From NCBI GenBank assembly GCA_037447605.1, contig CM074805.1, positions 3,410,657-3,465,409 on the forward strand: DNA of 54,753 nt, given 5' to 3'. Shown here in pieces: positions 20,201-32,684 of the stretch. The stretch's first letter is position 1, and every line of letters begins with the position of its first letter. The position numbers and the translations under genes are program-made. The DNA comes from Zygnema circumcarinatum. Its lineage: Eukaryota; Streptophyta; Zygnematophyceae; Zygnematales; Zygnemataceae. The notes beneath the pieces are model-generated. The model was not told the DNA's origin and ran no database searches. It was given only the letters and a program-made list of their open reading frames with translations.

Positions 20201-23200
20201 GAGAAAGAATATCAGCAATGCAGTTATTGATTTGGCATTTAGGAAATGTGGGAACCGAGCTCCTTGCCAACCAATGCTTCACATTCGTGACTTAACTGCC
20301 TCGGACGAGTGGTTTGATCCAATTACAAATGCATGCGATGCTCAGTACTGAGAGAAGAGTGATGATTTGATATTACTTATCAATTGCGGACTCATTGCCA
20401 CTGTCATGCATCTATACATCCTTAGTTGATATGACTATGTTTGCGTAGTTTTTGGTTTCACCTAGCCAGCTGAATTGTGCTAGCATTTTGTGGAATGATC
20501 TTTAATCGATGAATGCTGAAACTTAAGTTGAAGCTGGCCTTCTTGCAACTTCTTGCAACTGGTTGTGAGGGGGTCCGTAGGAGTTAGGACACAAACTCCA
20601 CCAGTCGATAGTTGAGGGTATAATCTGTTCGAGTGTTGCTGACTGACTGAATCTGCCCGTAAATCGCGATTTTGCATTCTTCAGTAGCTAGCTATTCCAT
20701 GAGTTGCTGAACTCTTAGGGTTGTAAGTCGTTAACGTGCGAATCCTTCGTATATTTTGAGTCGCATCGATCATCCGCTCCATCTTACTATCCCTTACGTA
20801 TTGTGGGCCGACTTGTTTCCTTGTGCAGAGGTCTGTGGAGGAGCTTTGAAGATAAGAAGGTGTGGTCTATTGATTTGGAAAGCTGGGAGTATTGTTTTGG
20901 ACGGAAATGCAGTCGTTGTTCTTGTGCATGCAATGAAGCGAAATGTTGGCATGAGCGGACCAGTCGGAAGTGCAAGTGTTCGACCGGAAATTACATAGTT
21001 TCTACAACAGCTTCTAAATTTGTTAAATCAGCAAGTTTTATCCTTGAAACCTAGGCCGATTACCCATTCAGGCTGTGACTATTCTGGATTCGTTCCTGAT
21101 CTTGATATGCTTTGACTGAAACTGTTTGTCATTGCTAATTGAGCTCGAGTTCTTTGACTGATGAATCCTCCTTTTTGCAGACACAACACATTCCGTCCTA
21201 TTTTTAAAAGAGTGGATGGTGGTGATGCAAGACCTGGGTTTGCCATGAGCGAAGCAGGTATTTCCACAGTTTTCTTGAAGAAACTAGACTATTGTGTTTG
21301 CTTTGCAGTCTTTGCTTGCACAAGCCTCCTACTTTCTTCTATTCCACTGTTTTGCCTTACGGACACATTTTTTCCCACCTTCTTTAGGATCAGTCTTTGC
21401 GAGTATTATGCCATTAGCGCGCTTTGGCCGACAGATTTACATGTGCACACTCCTTTTATGCTGTGTATGTGAAATTGATACCAATTTGCGACTTTAAAGT
21501 GTTGACTCTCTGTCACCCTTCAGCTTTCTCTATGGAACCTGTGGACAAAAACAAGTCCACAAGTACGAAATTTCTGGCGATTGAATTTCACAGGTTGCTG
21601 AGAAAGGAGGTTGGCTCCTCTACAAGAAAAGTTTAGCATTCGAATCCAAATGTCTGATTCACTTGGCGGAAAATGCTTGGGCCATGCAGGATTGGCTGAC
21701 CGGCTCTTTCCGAACCAGAAAGAAAGTGCAATACTGGTCGAATTTAGGCGAGTTCTTGGGAAGGCGATGAGAGATGATGGCTCGTTAAAGGTTACAGAAG
21801 CAATGGTGGAATCGGACTATAGCGAAGGTCAAGATAGTGCAGATTCTGAGCAAGAGTCCGATAGACATCTTGAGTTGGGAGCAGCAGTTGCTAAGCAGGA
21901 TTCTGACGCTTTAGATGACGCATCGCCCTTAAGGAATGGAGCTCTGTCTCATGTTGGGAGGGAAGTCGAAGCCATATGCGAAAACACAGAATCGTCAATT
22001 CCCATACAATTTGAAGGACGTCTGAACGGAGGAATGTCGTCTGCTGGTGAGGAGGGCCTGGCTAACAGAAAGTCTCAGTTGGAATTGGGAGATAGTCAGA
22101 CTTCACTGCCTGAAGAGTCTGGCGATGCTTTGAGGGGGGGTGAAGTTAAGACTGAGTTTTCCAGTGGAGGCAGAGAAGGGCTTGGACGAGTCGCGATGGA
22201 GGGAAGGGTGGAGCATGATGGAACGGCATGCAGAGGCAGCCATGGCGACATGAATGGAGATAACCAAGTTCCTGTAAGGGGAGGCATGAGAGAAGCGGAA
22301 GCCACGAATGCACCTTCTGAGAGCTGTTTCTCTCCCTGGCCCTCTCATGCTGAGACTGTTACGAAGGCAATTGAATATGACGAAGATGTTCCAGAAATGA
22401 GCATTGCTTCAGACGTAGTTGAAAGTGAAATAGAGAAATTTGAGCAGCAGACGAAGGTCCGCAGTGAGGACCATAGCAGCGGATCAGCACCCGGAATTCC
22501 CACCCCACAACTTTCAGAAGATGTGAAGGAGACCGTGGCTGCAGCGGTCTCAACTGCAGTTGATCAAACCAGCTTGACAGAAGCATATGACGTATGTGAT
22601 GATGAAGGCCCCCCTGTCGTTACTAAAGCTTTTGTGTCCCAAACGACTATACTTTTGACCTTAGCTTCTTGGACGTCATCGTTCGCTTTCACTTTCGTCT
22701 TCAGCCTACCACCTTTACCCTATGCACGAGCCTGTAGTTATTCATGTCTATGCGAATGCATTGTCTGAGGAAATAAAAGCCATCAAACTACATACTGTTG
22801 TCGTTACACAGCATTTGCAGTATTCAGGAGTATCCGGCCGTTAGCCCGCGTCACAGATTGTGTTTCTATGCAGCGTGTCAGTTTAACTACAGTCTTTGTA
22901 CATAGAGCCCCTTCTCAAAAACATATTTCACACAGAGATGGATAACTTCTTGAAGCCAATTTGGAGGACAGGCATTTGATATAGAAAATCAAATTGCTGA
23001 TTCCCTTGTAATGTAGGAAACTGGTGACAAACTTTATGGTCTGTTATGGAGTTCTGCAGGTCTCCTATGCTTCACAAATGTGGATGCATGCAGAGCATGC
23101 GTATTTGCGGCTGCGGCAATGTGTCGGCAGGTCAGTGTAGCAGCTGCACTCAACCATTGCTCTATGGTTTCTGCCCTTTCAGAACCGATCCATGGGATCA

Positions 23201-26200
23201 TCTCTGGAAATCCACTTTTGCTCATCTTGTGCTTTCCCAATACCAGACTACTCTAACGTTAGGGTTTCTGCTTTGTTGAATGTACGATCATGGCCAGCGT
23301 CCAGTGAGTTCCCTTGATGAAGTTGCCCTTTCCCCTTTTTTTTTTTTTTTTTTTTTTTTTTTCGTTGCAGACCCTACGAGCCCTGGCAGCGGGCCATGGC
23401 GTACACCGCCTCGTACAGCGGAATCCAAGAGCGCGTGGTCCACTTCCTCATGGCATCGGAAGATGACCACTTCCTAATCGAGAGGGGTGTCATTATCAAG
23501 GTGAGTTGAAGGCATCTATTGCCTCCTTGTCTTGCTGAATACCACTCAAAAGCAAGCAGACTTCACACCTTTGAGCCCCTTGTTTCAGCACTTACCTTCG
23601 TACTTGTCAAACTTGAGTCTCATGCGTAATGTCTCCTTTGCTTCTGCCAATGACCGCGTGCCCTGTCATGCAATTACGCTTCTTACTAACCAACAGTGAA
23701 GCAGGACTCTCTTGCTGCAAAGGGGCCGGAGCTGCAGTGCCTCAGTGACCCTATCAATGATGATAGACAATGATTGCTGTGCCATGCAGCAAGCAAGTAT
23801 GTGAGTCAATGGACGTTTCACACTGCTTTAGGACAGTGAAGGTGGCAACAAGAAGAACTGTGGTCCTATTTCCTCCTGATATCAGTGTTGTAGGTCTGTT
23901 TTTCTTGCAGGTAATGGCAGAGTGGCACTTGGTGCGAGAGGATTTATATTCCCGATTTGAGACGATGTGTTCTGAACGGGGCTTCTCGCTGCCAGAAGCG
24001 GAAGTAACTAAGCTGACCATAACTGCTTGTAAGTCCTCGCATTCGATTCTCCATTTACTGAAGGGAGTTTTGAAGCCTTATTGTGTAAACTCACATTGAT
24101 TCCCTTCTGCTTCTCGAGCCAGGTGATGGCCTCCCTCCTGTCGAGTTCCTACCGTCAATACTCAGCAACTTGCGGAAGGATCTCCTTGCTGTACAACACA
24201 TAGAGGACTTCTTCAGCAAAAGTCTGACTGTCAACACCCCTTCGTTTCTTCCTCCGCTAAACGCAAGACCGGCTATTGCAGCCGAAGAAACTGCTCAACC
24301 TATACCTGTGCAGAAAGAGAGGCTTAATGTAGCAGGCAGCCCAACCGGGCAACCCATCCAGATCGTTGACGGAGAATACAGCGATGCTGACAAGAGTGTT
24401 GCAGCTGATAAGCAGTCAGAAGGCAGCAATACAGCTGTGCTCGCAGAGCCCTCTAGGGCTACTCCCTTTGCACGTGCAAGCAACAGCAAGGCCGGAAAGG
24501 TGGCTTGCCCAAAATGCGGGCAAAGACGCTGGTCAGGTCTAGACTCTTCCTGGTATAAGAAGCACATGGCAGACTGTACAGGCAATGCGAAACCCAGTAA
24601 TGGGTATGAGCATGTAGCTCGACCGGACAGCAATGGTGGGAATGTTGTGGTGGGTGCATATGCAACACCTGCTCGATCGGAAGGCTCGGGAAACCAAGGC
24701 GAGGATGATGCGTTTGAAGTACGAGTTCTTCAACCGGCGAAGTTCGGTGGAGAGACTTCAACCTCAAATTTGGTAACGCGAAGTAAAGAGAGTCACCGTA
24801 GGAAGTGGAAAGTGAGTCGTTCCGCTGCCTCGGCCAGTGGGAGGGATTTGGAGAGGGCAGAGGCTCTCAGGATGAGCAGCAGCAAGGCGTCGGGAGAGGG
24901 AGTGCGGCGGCCGGAATGGCACAAGGATGAGAAGTCGCATTTCTACTATGTGGTCGATACAAATGTGCTCATGGATCCGGAGGAACGAGAACATTTGGCA
25001 TACATTGCAGCAGGAAGAGAATCATGTGCCACACTGGTGGTGCCTTGCGTGGGTGAGTGACTGGCCAGTGATTGAAGGGTTTGCTTTTGTCATGTTTCAA
25101 TAGCGAGGGCGAGCTATGTGAGCATAGCAGTCCTGTGTCTTCCATGGCCTTCTATCTTTTTATGAGAGAGTTGAAGATTTCACTGAACTTTAGCGAGAAC
25201 TCCAACGGTCCTCTGACTCATCGGCTACATAGCTTGTGAGAGTCCTCCGTGATTCAATGTCTTGCCCCGTATTGGACTTCACAACCTTCATGTTCAGCCT
25301 TCAATCCGACAGCCCGTATTGTTTACGGTCTATTATTTAAATGCTAAGATATTTATTCACGTCGGAGTGTGTCATCTTTCATCCAACTTCTGCAGTACCA
25401 CCATCGTCTTGTCTCTGAGCGAGAGAGAAACTAGAACTGGGTTGTAGTAACGTCCCGTCCTGCATTTGGCAGCTTCAGATTTATCACAGGTTCCCTCGTT
25501 AGTCTATTGATCACACTGGCCTACCTGAACTACTGAATCAGTTGCTTTTCCCAAGACCTGGCGTAAAAGAATGGCAAGGTGACAGGGGGAATAATGCAGT
25601 GAAGATAGTCTTCATCTGTTGCAGGTGCATGCATGCGTAAGTTGATAGAAGTGGTGCGTTAGTTCGCCACAATCCAAAGGTTTCTTTGTGCCTCTACTTC
25701 AGTTTCTTAATGTCCTTTCCCTTTGACGGGTGGACACCTCAGTGGGCAGGGAATTGGAAAGGATAAGCAAAAATCAAAAGTCAAAGGAGAAAAAAGAGTT
25801 TGCTAGCGCTGCATCACGGTGAGTCGGCTGTTCCTTATAGTTCACTCTCATTGACATCATTCGTAATGAAGGTTAATGAAGGCCTATTGATGATTTTGTT
25901 TAACAGCGTTTTGACCGTAGGCCGCTGTTGCTTAGGACGATGGGACACGCCGCTTTTGCATTCCTCCTTTTGCACTCCTCTTGCTCTCCTCCCCCTCCTC
26001 TTTTGATCTACCTTGGTATTTTAAGGGTTAATCACGATGAAGGCATATTAACGTAACAATACCGTTCACTGCATCTTTGTAGTCAGGAGGGTCTATTTGC
26101 CGGGGTGGACTTGAATAGCTTTTTAAGCAGCCTGTGATTTCATGGATGTTTTATGGGTTCAGTTGGTATAACGTGCTCCTGAAAAAGAAGACTAAGTGGC

Positions 26201-26753
26201 TGCATGCTGCAAACAAAGACGAGATGATACTGGTGAGCTATCATGTTCATACTCGTTTCGAATGATTGAAACTAGCAACAGTGCCGTTTTGCACCCACTG
26301 ATCCATTTTCCATTTGTGGGTCTTCTCCTCGTGCGACGGAGCAGCCTTTCCCATCAACCGCCTGCGTAAATAGTGACGATGAGATTTTGGCGGTCCTTGC
26401 TTACTTCAACAAGCAACATCCAATGAGGACTTTTCTGCTTACTCACGATCGAGCCATGCAGAACAAGGTGAGTCAAAAAAGCCCATCTTGGATTCTGGCT
26501 TCCACGCCACTGTTCCTGGGAGAATGGATCTGCCGGAGCCACCAGGAACTAGCAGGCAAGAAGCTTGAATCCCCGAGAGGCAGTGCTTCTGAATGCTCAT
26601 CCTTATCAAGTTCGGAGCCTCTTGTGGGGTGGTCCACAGGCGGTGTATAACTGCAAGCTGGCGTGGCTGCCCCCTCTTGTGATACAAGACGACGGGAGTC
26701 CTCCCCCTCGCTACTTGAAGGCATTAGAGTTGTCTCGGCAGGCAAACAGCTGA
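17217..26753 (+). CDS. Long PIN-domain protein with CCHC-type zinc-binding motif (SWT1-like?)
   Basis: Exons: 17217-17576, 17990-18130, 18531-18613, 18666-18908, 19082-19348, 19614-19820, 20010-20071, 20829-20859, 21181-21257, an unresolved join, about 21600-22591, 23060-23130, 23371-23500, 23911-24028, 24123-25052, 25743-25818, 26163-26232, 26345-26467 and 26556-26753. All other junctions keep phase. The C terminus is a PIN nuclease fold with its acidic set: YYVVDTNVLM, GRELERIS, NSDDEIL and LLTHDRAM. PIN domains of this arrangement occur in nuclear endoribonucleases such as SWT1 (mRNA surveillance). Before it lies C-x2-C-x15-H-x3-C (24506-24577), then a basic linker. The middle (about 21.7-22.6 kb) is acidic and disordered, followed by a helical part (MWMHAEHAYLRLRQCVG). 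The N-terminal roughly 450 residues match no domain I know. A second candidate is a plant PS1-type PIN protein, but no FHA domain is seen. Confidence 0.72.
24506..24577 (+). other. Zinc-binding motif C-x2-C-x15-H-x3-C
   Basis: Encodes CPKCGQRRWSG, then a short helix-forming stretch, then KKHMADC. Spacing resembles a single C2HC zinc finger. It sits about 130 residues before the PIN domain within the same exon and could help bind RNA or a protein partner. Confidence 0.6.
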
Positions 26754-29083
26754 CAGCGCTTTGGGAGGCTGCAAAGTCTCTGCCTACGGCGGAGTGTGCA
26801 AAATTTTTTGTCCAAAGGTGCTGCTGGTGCTTTTTGGCTACATAGAGAAAGGGCCTTTGCTGTGCGGTAGCAGCGAGCGGCTGCAGTGGAAGGACGCTAT
26901 AGAAGCTTCCTTGTTCCTAGTAGGGCTCTCTACTCGTAGAAGATAGAAGGGCCAGACCTTGGCCTGAGGGCCCTCTATATTAGTCGTAGATAAGGCCAAT
27001 ATGTACATTTTTGGAGAATACCAGATGGGAAACAACATGAGCTACTTTGCTGCTCTCGTTTTCATCCTTGGCATGGTGTCCCACGTTTGCCGGTGAGAGT
27101 GAGTGTGGATGCTTCAGCTTGTCCAATGAGCCTTATGATTTATATGGCCTCTCTAATCGCTTTCTCGAAAAAAGGAAACAGACGATGGGATTTAAGAACA
27201 CTGTTGCGGCTTTGGCGAAGCTTAAAGAAACTTGATTGACTAGTCTGGTGAAAAATAAAACAACAGCGAAGACATAAGATTTTCCTCGGAGCGATGTCCC
27301 AGACTTTATAACGTTAAAAAGCGTTCAGCAATGCACCTCAGAAAGGAGCGGCGGAGCTTTAATCTGCCTCCCCCTATAGTGTCCCCCAAAATGAATGAGA
27401 ATCCCAGGAGTGGAGGGCGATCCTCGAGAAACGCAGTGGGATGCCGACGAGGGCGGAGAGAGCAGCAGCCGGCGGCCTTGCAGGGCATTTTCTCTTCGTT
27501 TCAGCATATGAGGCTCCCCCGTCTGTGCGACGAGCTACTTAAATACTTACTCCGAGGGGCGGAAGTCCGGTAGAATACTGAAACACCCTCGGAAACACCC
27601 TCCAGCATTCGGACCTGCTTCCGTGTAAGAAACCATCTGCAAGCGTAGATTCGACTCCAGTACCCTCTCTTGTTTGGGCCAACGAACATCGACGTGGTCG
27701 GTCGGAGAGCACATTATGCGGGAAAGTGCCTGGCGACAGCAGATAAAAAAATCTATGGCTGAGGGTTGAGGGATGAGTCAACGACGTTGATGGCTTGGTG
27801 CCGGGCTTCTCAACTTTACAAGGTTAGCGCATAGAAGAGATGCGAGAGTTGGTGAATGGAGAATGGTTAATCGGATCAGAACCGGCGTGGGAAGAAGAGC
27901 AAGAGCTTGTAGGAAGGGACGAGGATGAAGATGACGGCGGGTAATCTCGTCAGCGTCGGAGGCTGCAGCTAATGGGCTGGAATGACAGCTGACTGATCTT
28001 GAAATTGTGGTGTAGGAGTACTCTCACGAACCAGTCAACGTAAGTCTCTAAAATTTCAAACCCTAAACCAAGCGACCTAGGGCCTTTATGCCAAAACCGC
28101 GGCGACTCTTGTATTCTCAGGTTGGTTATCCGTTGTGCGGCATTGCGATGCAGGTTGCTGCTGATGTGCGGTGTTTCAATGCATCTGTCGAAGTCCACGA
28201 AGGCACACCAACGTGCGCATCACTGCACGGCCTACACTATACTCTTGAACAGACCCGGAGTTTCTTAAAGCTGAGGAACAGCAAAAGGAAAAAGACGACA
28301 ACAAACATAGAATATACATGTTTATTGTTGTCAACTTTGTGATCAGAGAATTTGGCAAATGCAAGTATCTGTGCAGTTCCGCCAGATGGCTTTTCCTTCT
28401 GACCAGACCACACATTTCCTCAAAGGAGGAATTTCCCCTGCACCTGTACCATAGCTGCGCTCCAGCGCCCTCTTTCAGCCATAGCCACGCCTATCGAAGC
28501 AGACAATGTGTTCTTGCAGCTCCCCGCCATATCCTGGCCAGACCCAAGCCGGGCCCTCACGGGGGAGGAAGGAACCACGAAAAGCCGTCCCGCTCGCCCG
28601 CAACGAGCCTTGTATGGTCGGCCGTACACCTCTCTCATGCGGCTTTCGCGCGTGTGACTTCCTCTCGACCAATCGCGCGCAAGGAAACGTCGACGTGGCG
28701 ACGACCTATTAGAACCAAACTAGTTTTTTGTTGCCCTTCCAAAGGAGGTCCTCGCGGCCGCGTTCGACCCCGACTCGACTGGGGGACTCGGCCCTTGCGT
28801 GACGTCGCTGCAGGCGAAGCTGAAACGCGTAGCCTGCAAGATCCCAGTTGGATGGAAGATCTCTGAGCGATATACTCGTTGTTGAGTGAAGGCCCGTCCC
28901 GGATCCGCCCCCCCGGGGGCGCCACACGCGCGCGATCCCACGAGCGTCCGCAGCCGCACGTTCGCCCGCGCGCTGGGAGGGGGCCGGGCGGGGGCAGGCC
29001 GCTCCTGCACGCCTTGGAGCCGACCCGCCATGGCCGACGCGGCAGGAGCTGCCACTGTCGCCTGAGGGAGGAGGACAGGGCCG
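26754..29083. other. Intergenic region, no supported gene
   Basis: This 2.3-kb stretch follows the PIN gene and precedes the B-box promoter. Frames of 60-180 codons occur on both strands, mostly in the GC-rich part after 28.4 kb, but none shows a recognisable domain or credible splice partners. A telo-box-like AAACCCTAAACC lies near 28060. The first few hundred bases are probably the PIN gene's 3' UTR. Confidence 0.5.
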
Positions 29084-29093
29084 GCCACGTGGC
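29084..29093. promoter_or_regulatory. Perfect palindromic G-box (GCCACGTGGC)
   Basis: The 10-bp palindrome GCCACGTGGC lies 276 bases upstream of the B-box gene start. CACGTG sites of this extended form are bound by bZIP factors such as HY5 and by bHLH factors such as PIFs. B-box proteins work in that light-signalling circuit, so the site suits feedback control. That regulatory link is inference. Confidence 0.5.
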
Positions 29094-29156
29094 ACTCTCT
29101 CGTGCTGGATGCTTGTGGGAGGCGCGCTTGATCGCGAAGAGGAGGGGAGGAGAGTG

Positions 29157-29253
29157 AAGGTGAAGGGAGGGGAGGGGAGGGGAGNNNNNNNNNNGAGGGG
29201 AGGGGAGGGGAAGCGGAGGGTAAGGGAGGGGAGGGGTGGGAGAGGAGGTAGGA
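29157..29253. repeat. GGGGA-rich microsatellite with a 10-N gap
   Basis: A purine tract built from GGGGA and GGGA units fills the probable 5' UTR or core promoter of the B-box gene. Ten N (29185-29194) interrupt it, so its true length is unknown. Confidence 0.8.
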
Positions 29254-29368
29254 GGAGCTTCGGTGAAGTCAATGGTGGCGGAATGGGATGAGTGGATTGG
29301 GGGAAGCGGCGTACTGAAAGGCCCTGCTTAGGAGGGGCTGTCTCGAGTGAGGGGCGAGGCGGAGGGCC

Positions 29369-32300
29369 ATGAGAACACTATGTGATGTGTGTGAAGCAGG
29401 ACCGGCAAGGTTGTTCTGCGCTGCGGATGAAGCGGCTCTCTGTGAAACGTGCGATGAGAAAGTAAGTTCAAAATATCTTGGAAAGGCATGGTAAGGCTGT
29501 GGAATATGCGCAGCCATGTCTTGTCTTAGGGAGGAGGAGAGCGGAGGGAGTGTAGCTATTGTAATTTGATTCAGCCAGATGTTGTACGTCTCGTAATTTC
29601 GTTCGCAATTGTGAAATTTAGTTATGCATTTAGTTTTGACCGGTCTCTCTTGCTGGAATGGTGAACCGTGTAGAAGGTCGTACCAAACTCGTAGGTATTC
29701 CAGACTTTAGTCTATTCCAATCCACTGACGCCAATAAGCCAGCCCTATTAGGCTGGCGGTTTTTTATCTTCTTTCATTCTCTCTGGCTTGCATCATTCCC
29801 GCAATTTACCGTAGGCTCAGCACTTGCATACAAAGATACGAGAAGGGTGTGACTGCAGAGTGTACTTTCGCATTCAGTCAACGTATTTTCTTGAGTGGCA
29901 TATCGCTAGCCCAGCCAGGCATCTATTCGCTTACGATGGTAGCTCCATTATCAAGGCAGAGTGCAAAAAGGTTTATCACGAGCTGCAAAAAGTAGGAGCA
30001 GGTAGTTTTCGGTAGTTTTGTTTTCAAATATTTTTCTGAGTGAAAGTTTTCATTTTGAGTCGCCTTTCATCAAGGATGATAGAAGTGAGTCCCTATTCAG
30101 CTGCGAACATTCAAGTTGGAACATGGTAAAGAATTTACTTTCAGTGTTGCTTCTATGTGTGGTATTTCCGATATCCTCGGCTTTAGTACACGCTTGTGTG
30201 ATTACCATTTGTGGGGACTTTTCCCAGCAGGGGCAGGGCACTTATAATTTGTTCTTTTTTTGCGTTGTCATGTTTAGTAAAGTCAACTGGCAGGTAACCC
30301 CTTTGAATTGATTCCATTAGTTTCAGAATGAGAACTGCGTCGTAATGTGTTACGGTCGGAATGATGCATTGCTGCACAGTGACTATTGTATCTCGGGTAA
30401 TCAGCAGTATTTAGTGATATGAAGGTTCATCGGGCTTTTGGCTCTATGTTTGCCTTTGTAGCATTGTCGGGGATGTTCCCCCTGTGGAGTGCAGGTACAT
30501 GGTTGTAACAAGCTAGCCAGCCGGCATGTGAGGCTCGAGCTTGCAGAGGCACGAGCAGTTCCAAGATGCGACATATGTGAGAATGCACCAGGTGAAACTC
30601 CTGGACTATCTATGAAGGCTGGGGAGGGGGGGAGATGGGGTTGGATATAGGGGATCTGATTTCACAATCTCTTATGTGCCTCATCAGGGTTGTTAGAAAT
30701 TTCGATTAAGGTGACGACAATATTCGCTGAACACCTTTTCTCTCTGAGGCCAATGTTCGTGTCATTGATTGTCTCTGTAAATTTGTTATCTCTGACTCTA
30801 TGTCATTTTTTGACGTCCTTTCTGTGTAGTTGGAGGATTGAAAAAAAGTTTCTGGAACAGAGCTATGTTGAGCCTTAACCAGGTCATGCCAGTTCTGCTA
30901 CTGATGTTCAGTGATCGAGGAACTGTCTCGCATTGCCTGAGCTCGGTATGCTTGTGACATGCTTAGACGAGCAACATTGGTCGCTGATGTGATTATCCTT
31001 TTGTTTCCTGTTTTCATGTCTTGGCTGAGTGCCGCCTGATTGCCGTGGCCAAACTTATTGTCAGTTTAAGCCATGCCAAGGCTTGTATTCAGTTTCTTTG
31101 ATATTCCATGTTCAAGTCACTCGTATTGATTCGGCGTTTTGCCAATCGTTGCATGGTGTCATCCTTTGGCTATGGCAAGAAACTTATAGCGCTTCTGAGG
31201 CTCGCGCCGATGAAGCGAAAAAAATAAATGGTTGAATTTTTTAATCGGAGCCAAACATTGAAACTTGGAGAACTGCTGGATTGACTTTTTTTTTAGATAC
31301 TGAAGACCAGTTTTGTTCTTCGTTTGCTGATGAAACCCTACTTTCAAGAGAAATTTTAGTTAAGTTTACTGTATGTGGCTTCATCATGACAAGCTGCATA
31401 GGAGCTGTGTTCGTGGTGTTGTTCATTTTGCAGTGAATAGGAAAGGTTGCGGGTGCTCACCTGATGATGCTTCTGATGGTCGACTGAATGTCGGAAACCT
31501 GTGCATATGGACGGTAGCTGATATGCTAGGGCAGATGTGATGCAGCGTTTTTTTATTGCGGGATTGATGGAACGTCGCTATGCTTGCAATGCGATATGGA
31601 CGTGCACATAGGCGGCAAGAAGGCGCATGAGCGATACCTTCTCATGGGTCAGCGAGTGGAGGTACTGACTCCCTGCACTCACTTCTTCGAGTAGCTTTTT
31701 TCTTACGTTGTCCTGAAGTCTTTCCAATTTAGGCCAAATAAGAGTGGAAAGCGATGAGCATGACCGTTGTGTTTTGAATCTGCGATCTTTTGAGATGAGC
31801 TTACCTTCCTGCTTTTAACCGATACCCTTTCAAAGGTCGGCATTAGCTGACTTTGTAATGTCTCACCATTTTCATAAAATTGCCCTTTTTAGTGTTGTGT
31901 GCTTACCAGTACCTGCCTGCTATGGCCAATGGCAACCAACCGCGATACGCCCTGAATTCCATTGTCTGCTAATCTCTTTCTCCGTTCCAATGCACACTTG
32001 CATTGACTTGCTTCCGCTGCAGTACGTGGAGCCCTTTTTGTGTCTTTCCTGAGGATATGACGTACCTGTTTGCATCATGATTTGCTGCCTTCTATTTGCC
32101 GATCCAGTTCCTTACAACGGACATTCGCATGTCTGCATGTGAGCAGCTTCCCCGAAAGCAGCGCGAGGAGCCCACGGCTCCGCCAGTTGCAAAGAAGGAA
32201 GATGGTAATGAGCAGCACCACCATCATCACCACCACCACCACCATCATCACCACCATCATAAGACGGATCCGGCGGATCCGTTGAACAGCAGTGCTCCTG

Positions 32301-32684
32301 CTGCGGCCATTGCAGTTGGCGATGGCGTGACAACAGACTTCCCACCTCCTATCGACCGGCCATCTCGAATGATCGACCTGAATGCTCAGCCACTCTTTGG
32401 GAATGTTCTAAACATGAGCAAGGTGAGATGCTTGGAATGTGGAGGTGCACTCTGATGATAACTGTCTTACCAATCTTGAGATTTCGAGCAATTTTTTGGC
32501 TTTGTGCTTTGATTGGCGATGTTTTATCGCTTTGTTCGGAGGCTTGGCTGTGAGGGGTAGAGAGTGGGGGCTGGGCTTGCAGCCTGGAGAAGAGAGGATG
32601 GATGTGGAAGAGGCCAGCGACGACGATAGGGGGACGGCTGTACCGAATCTAACGGAGGAAAACGACATGGTGGTTGCTGCATAG
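29369..32684 (+). CDS. Double B-box zinc-finger protein (plant BBX family)
   Basis: Five exons join in phase (29369-29461, 30495-30591, 31546-31661, 32108-32422, 32583-32684), giving about 240 residues. B-box 1 is [20 protein letters not shown] continued by ALCETCDEK and [12 protein letters not shown]-box 2 is [20 protein letters not shown] continued by [19 protein letters not shown]. All expected Cys, Asp and His zinc ligands are present. No CCT domain follows, so it belongs with the two-B-box-only group (STO/DBB/BBX18-25 type), whose members bind HY5 and other factors in light and stress signalling in the nucleus. Exon 4 has 15 consecutive His codons and later [10 protein letters not shown], a short conserved motif of the group. 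The last exon encodes an acidic tail ending in MVVAA. Confidence 0.92.
32216..32260 (+). repeat. Coding microsatellite: 15 His codons
   Basis: A mixed CAC/CAT run encodes 15 consecutive histidines in the spacer after B-box 2. Mixed codon use argues that the run is kept or tolerated at protein level rather than being a fresh slippage product. Confidence 0.95.

Noticed and set aside
20829-21054. Cys-rich frame (FEDKKVWSIDLES, then a run of Cys residues)
   Set aside because: Attractive as a zinc-rich exon, but its phase does not fit the flanking exons; the short exon 20829-20859 in another phase joins both neighbours.
28709-29272. GC-rich frames on both strands upstream of the B-box gene
   Set aside because: Arg/Pro/Ala-rich composition, interrupted by the N run, and no recognisable domain; better explained as promoter and 5' UTR.
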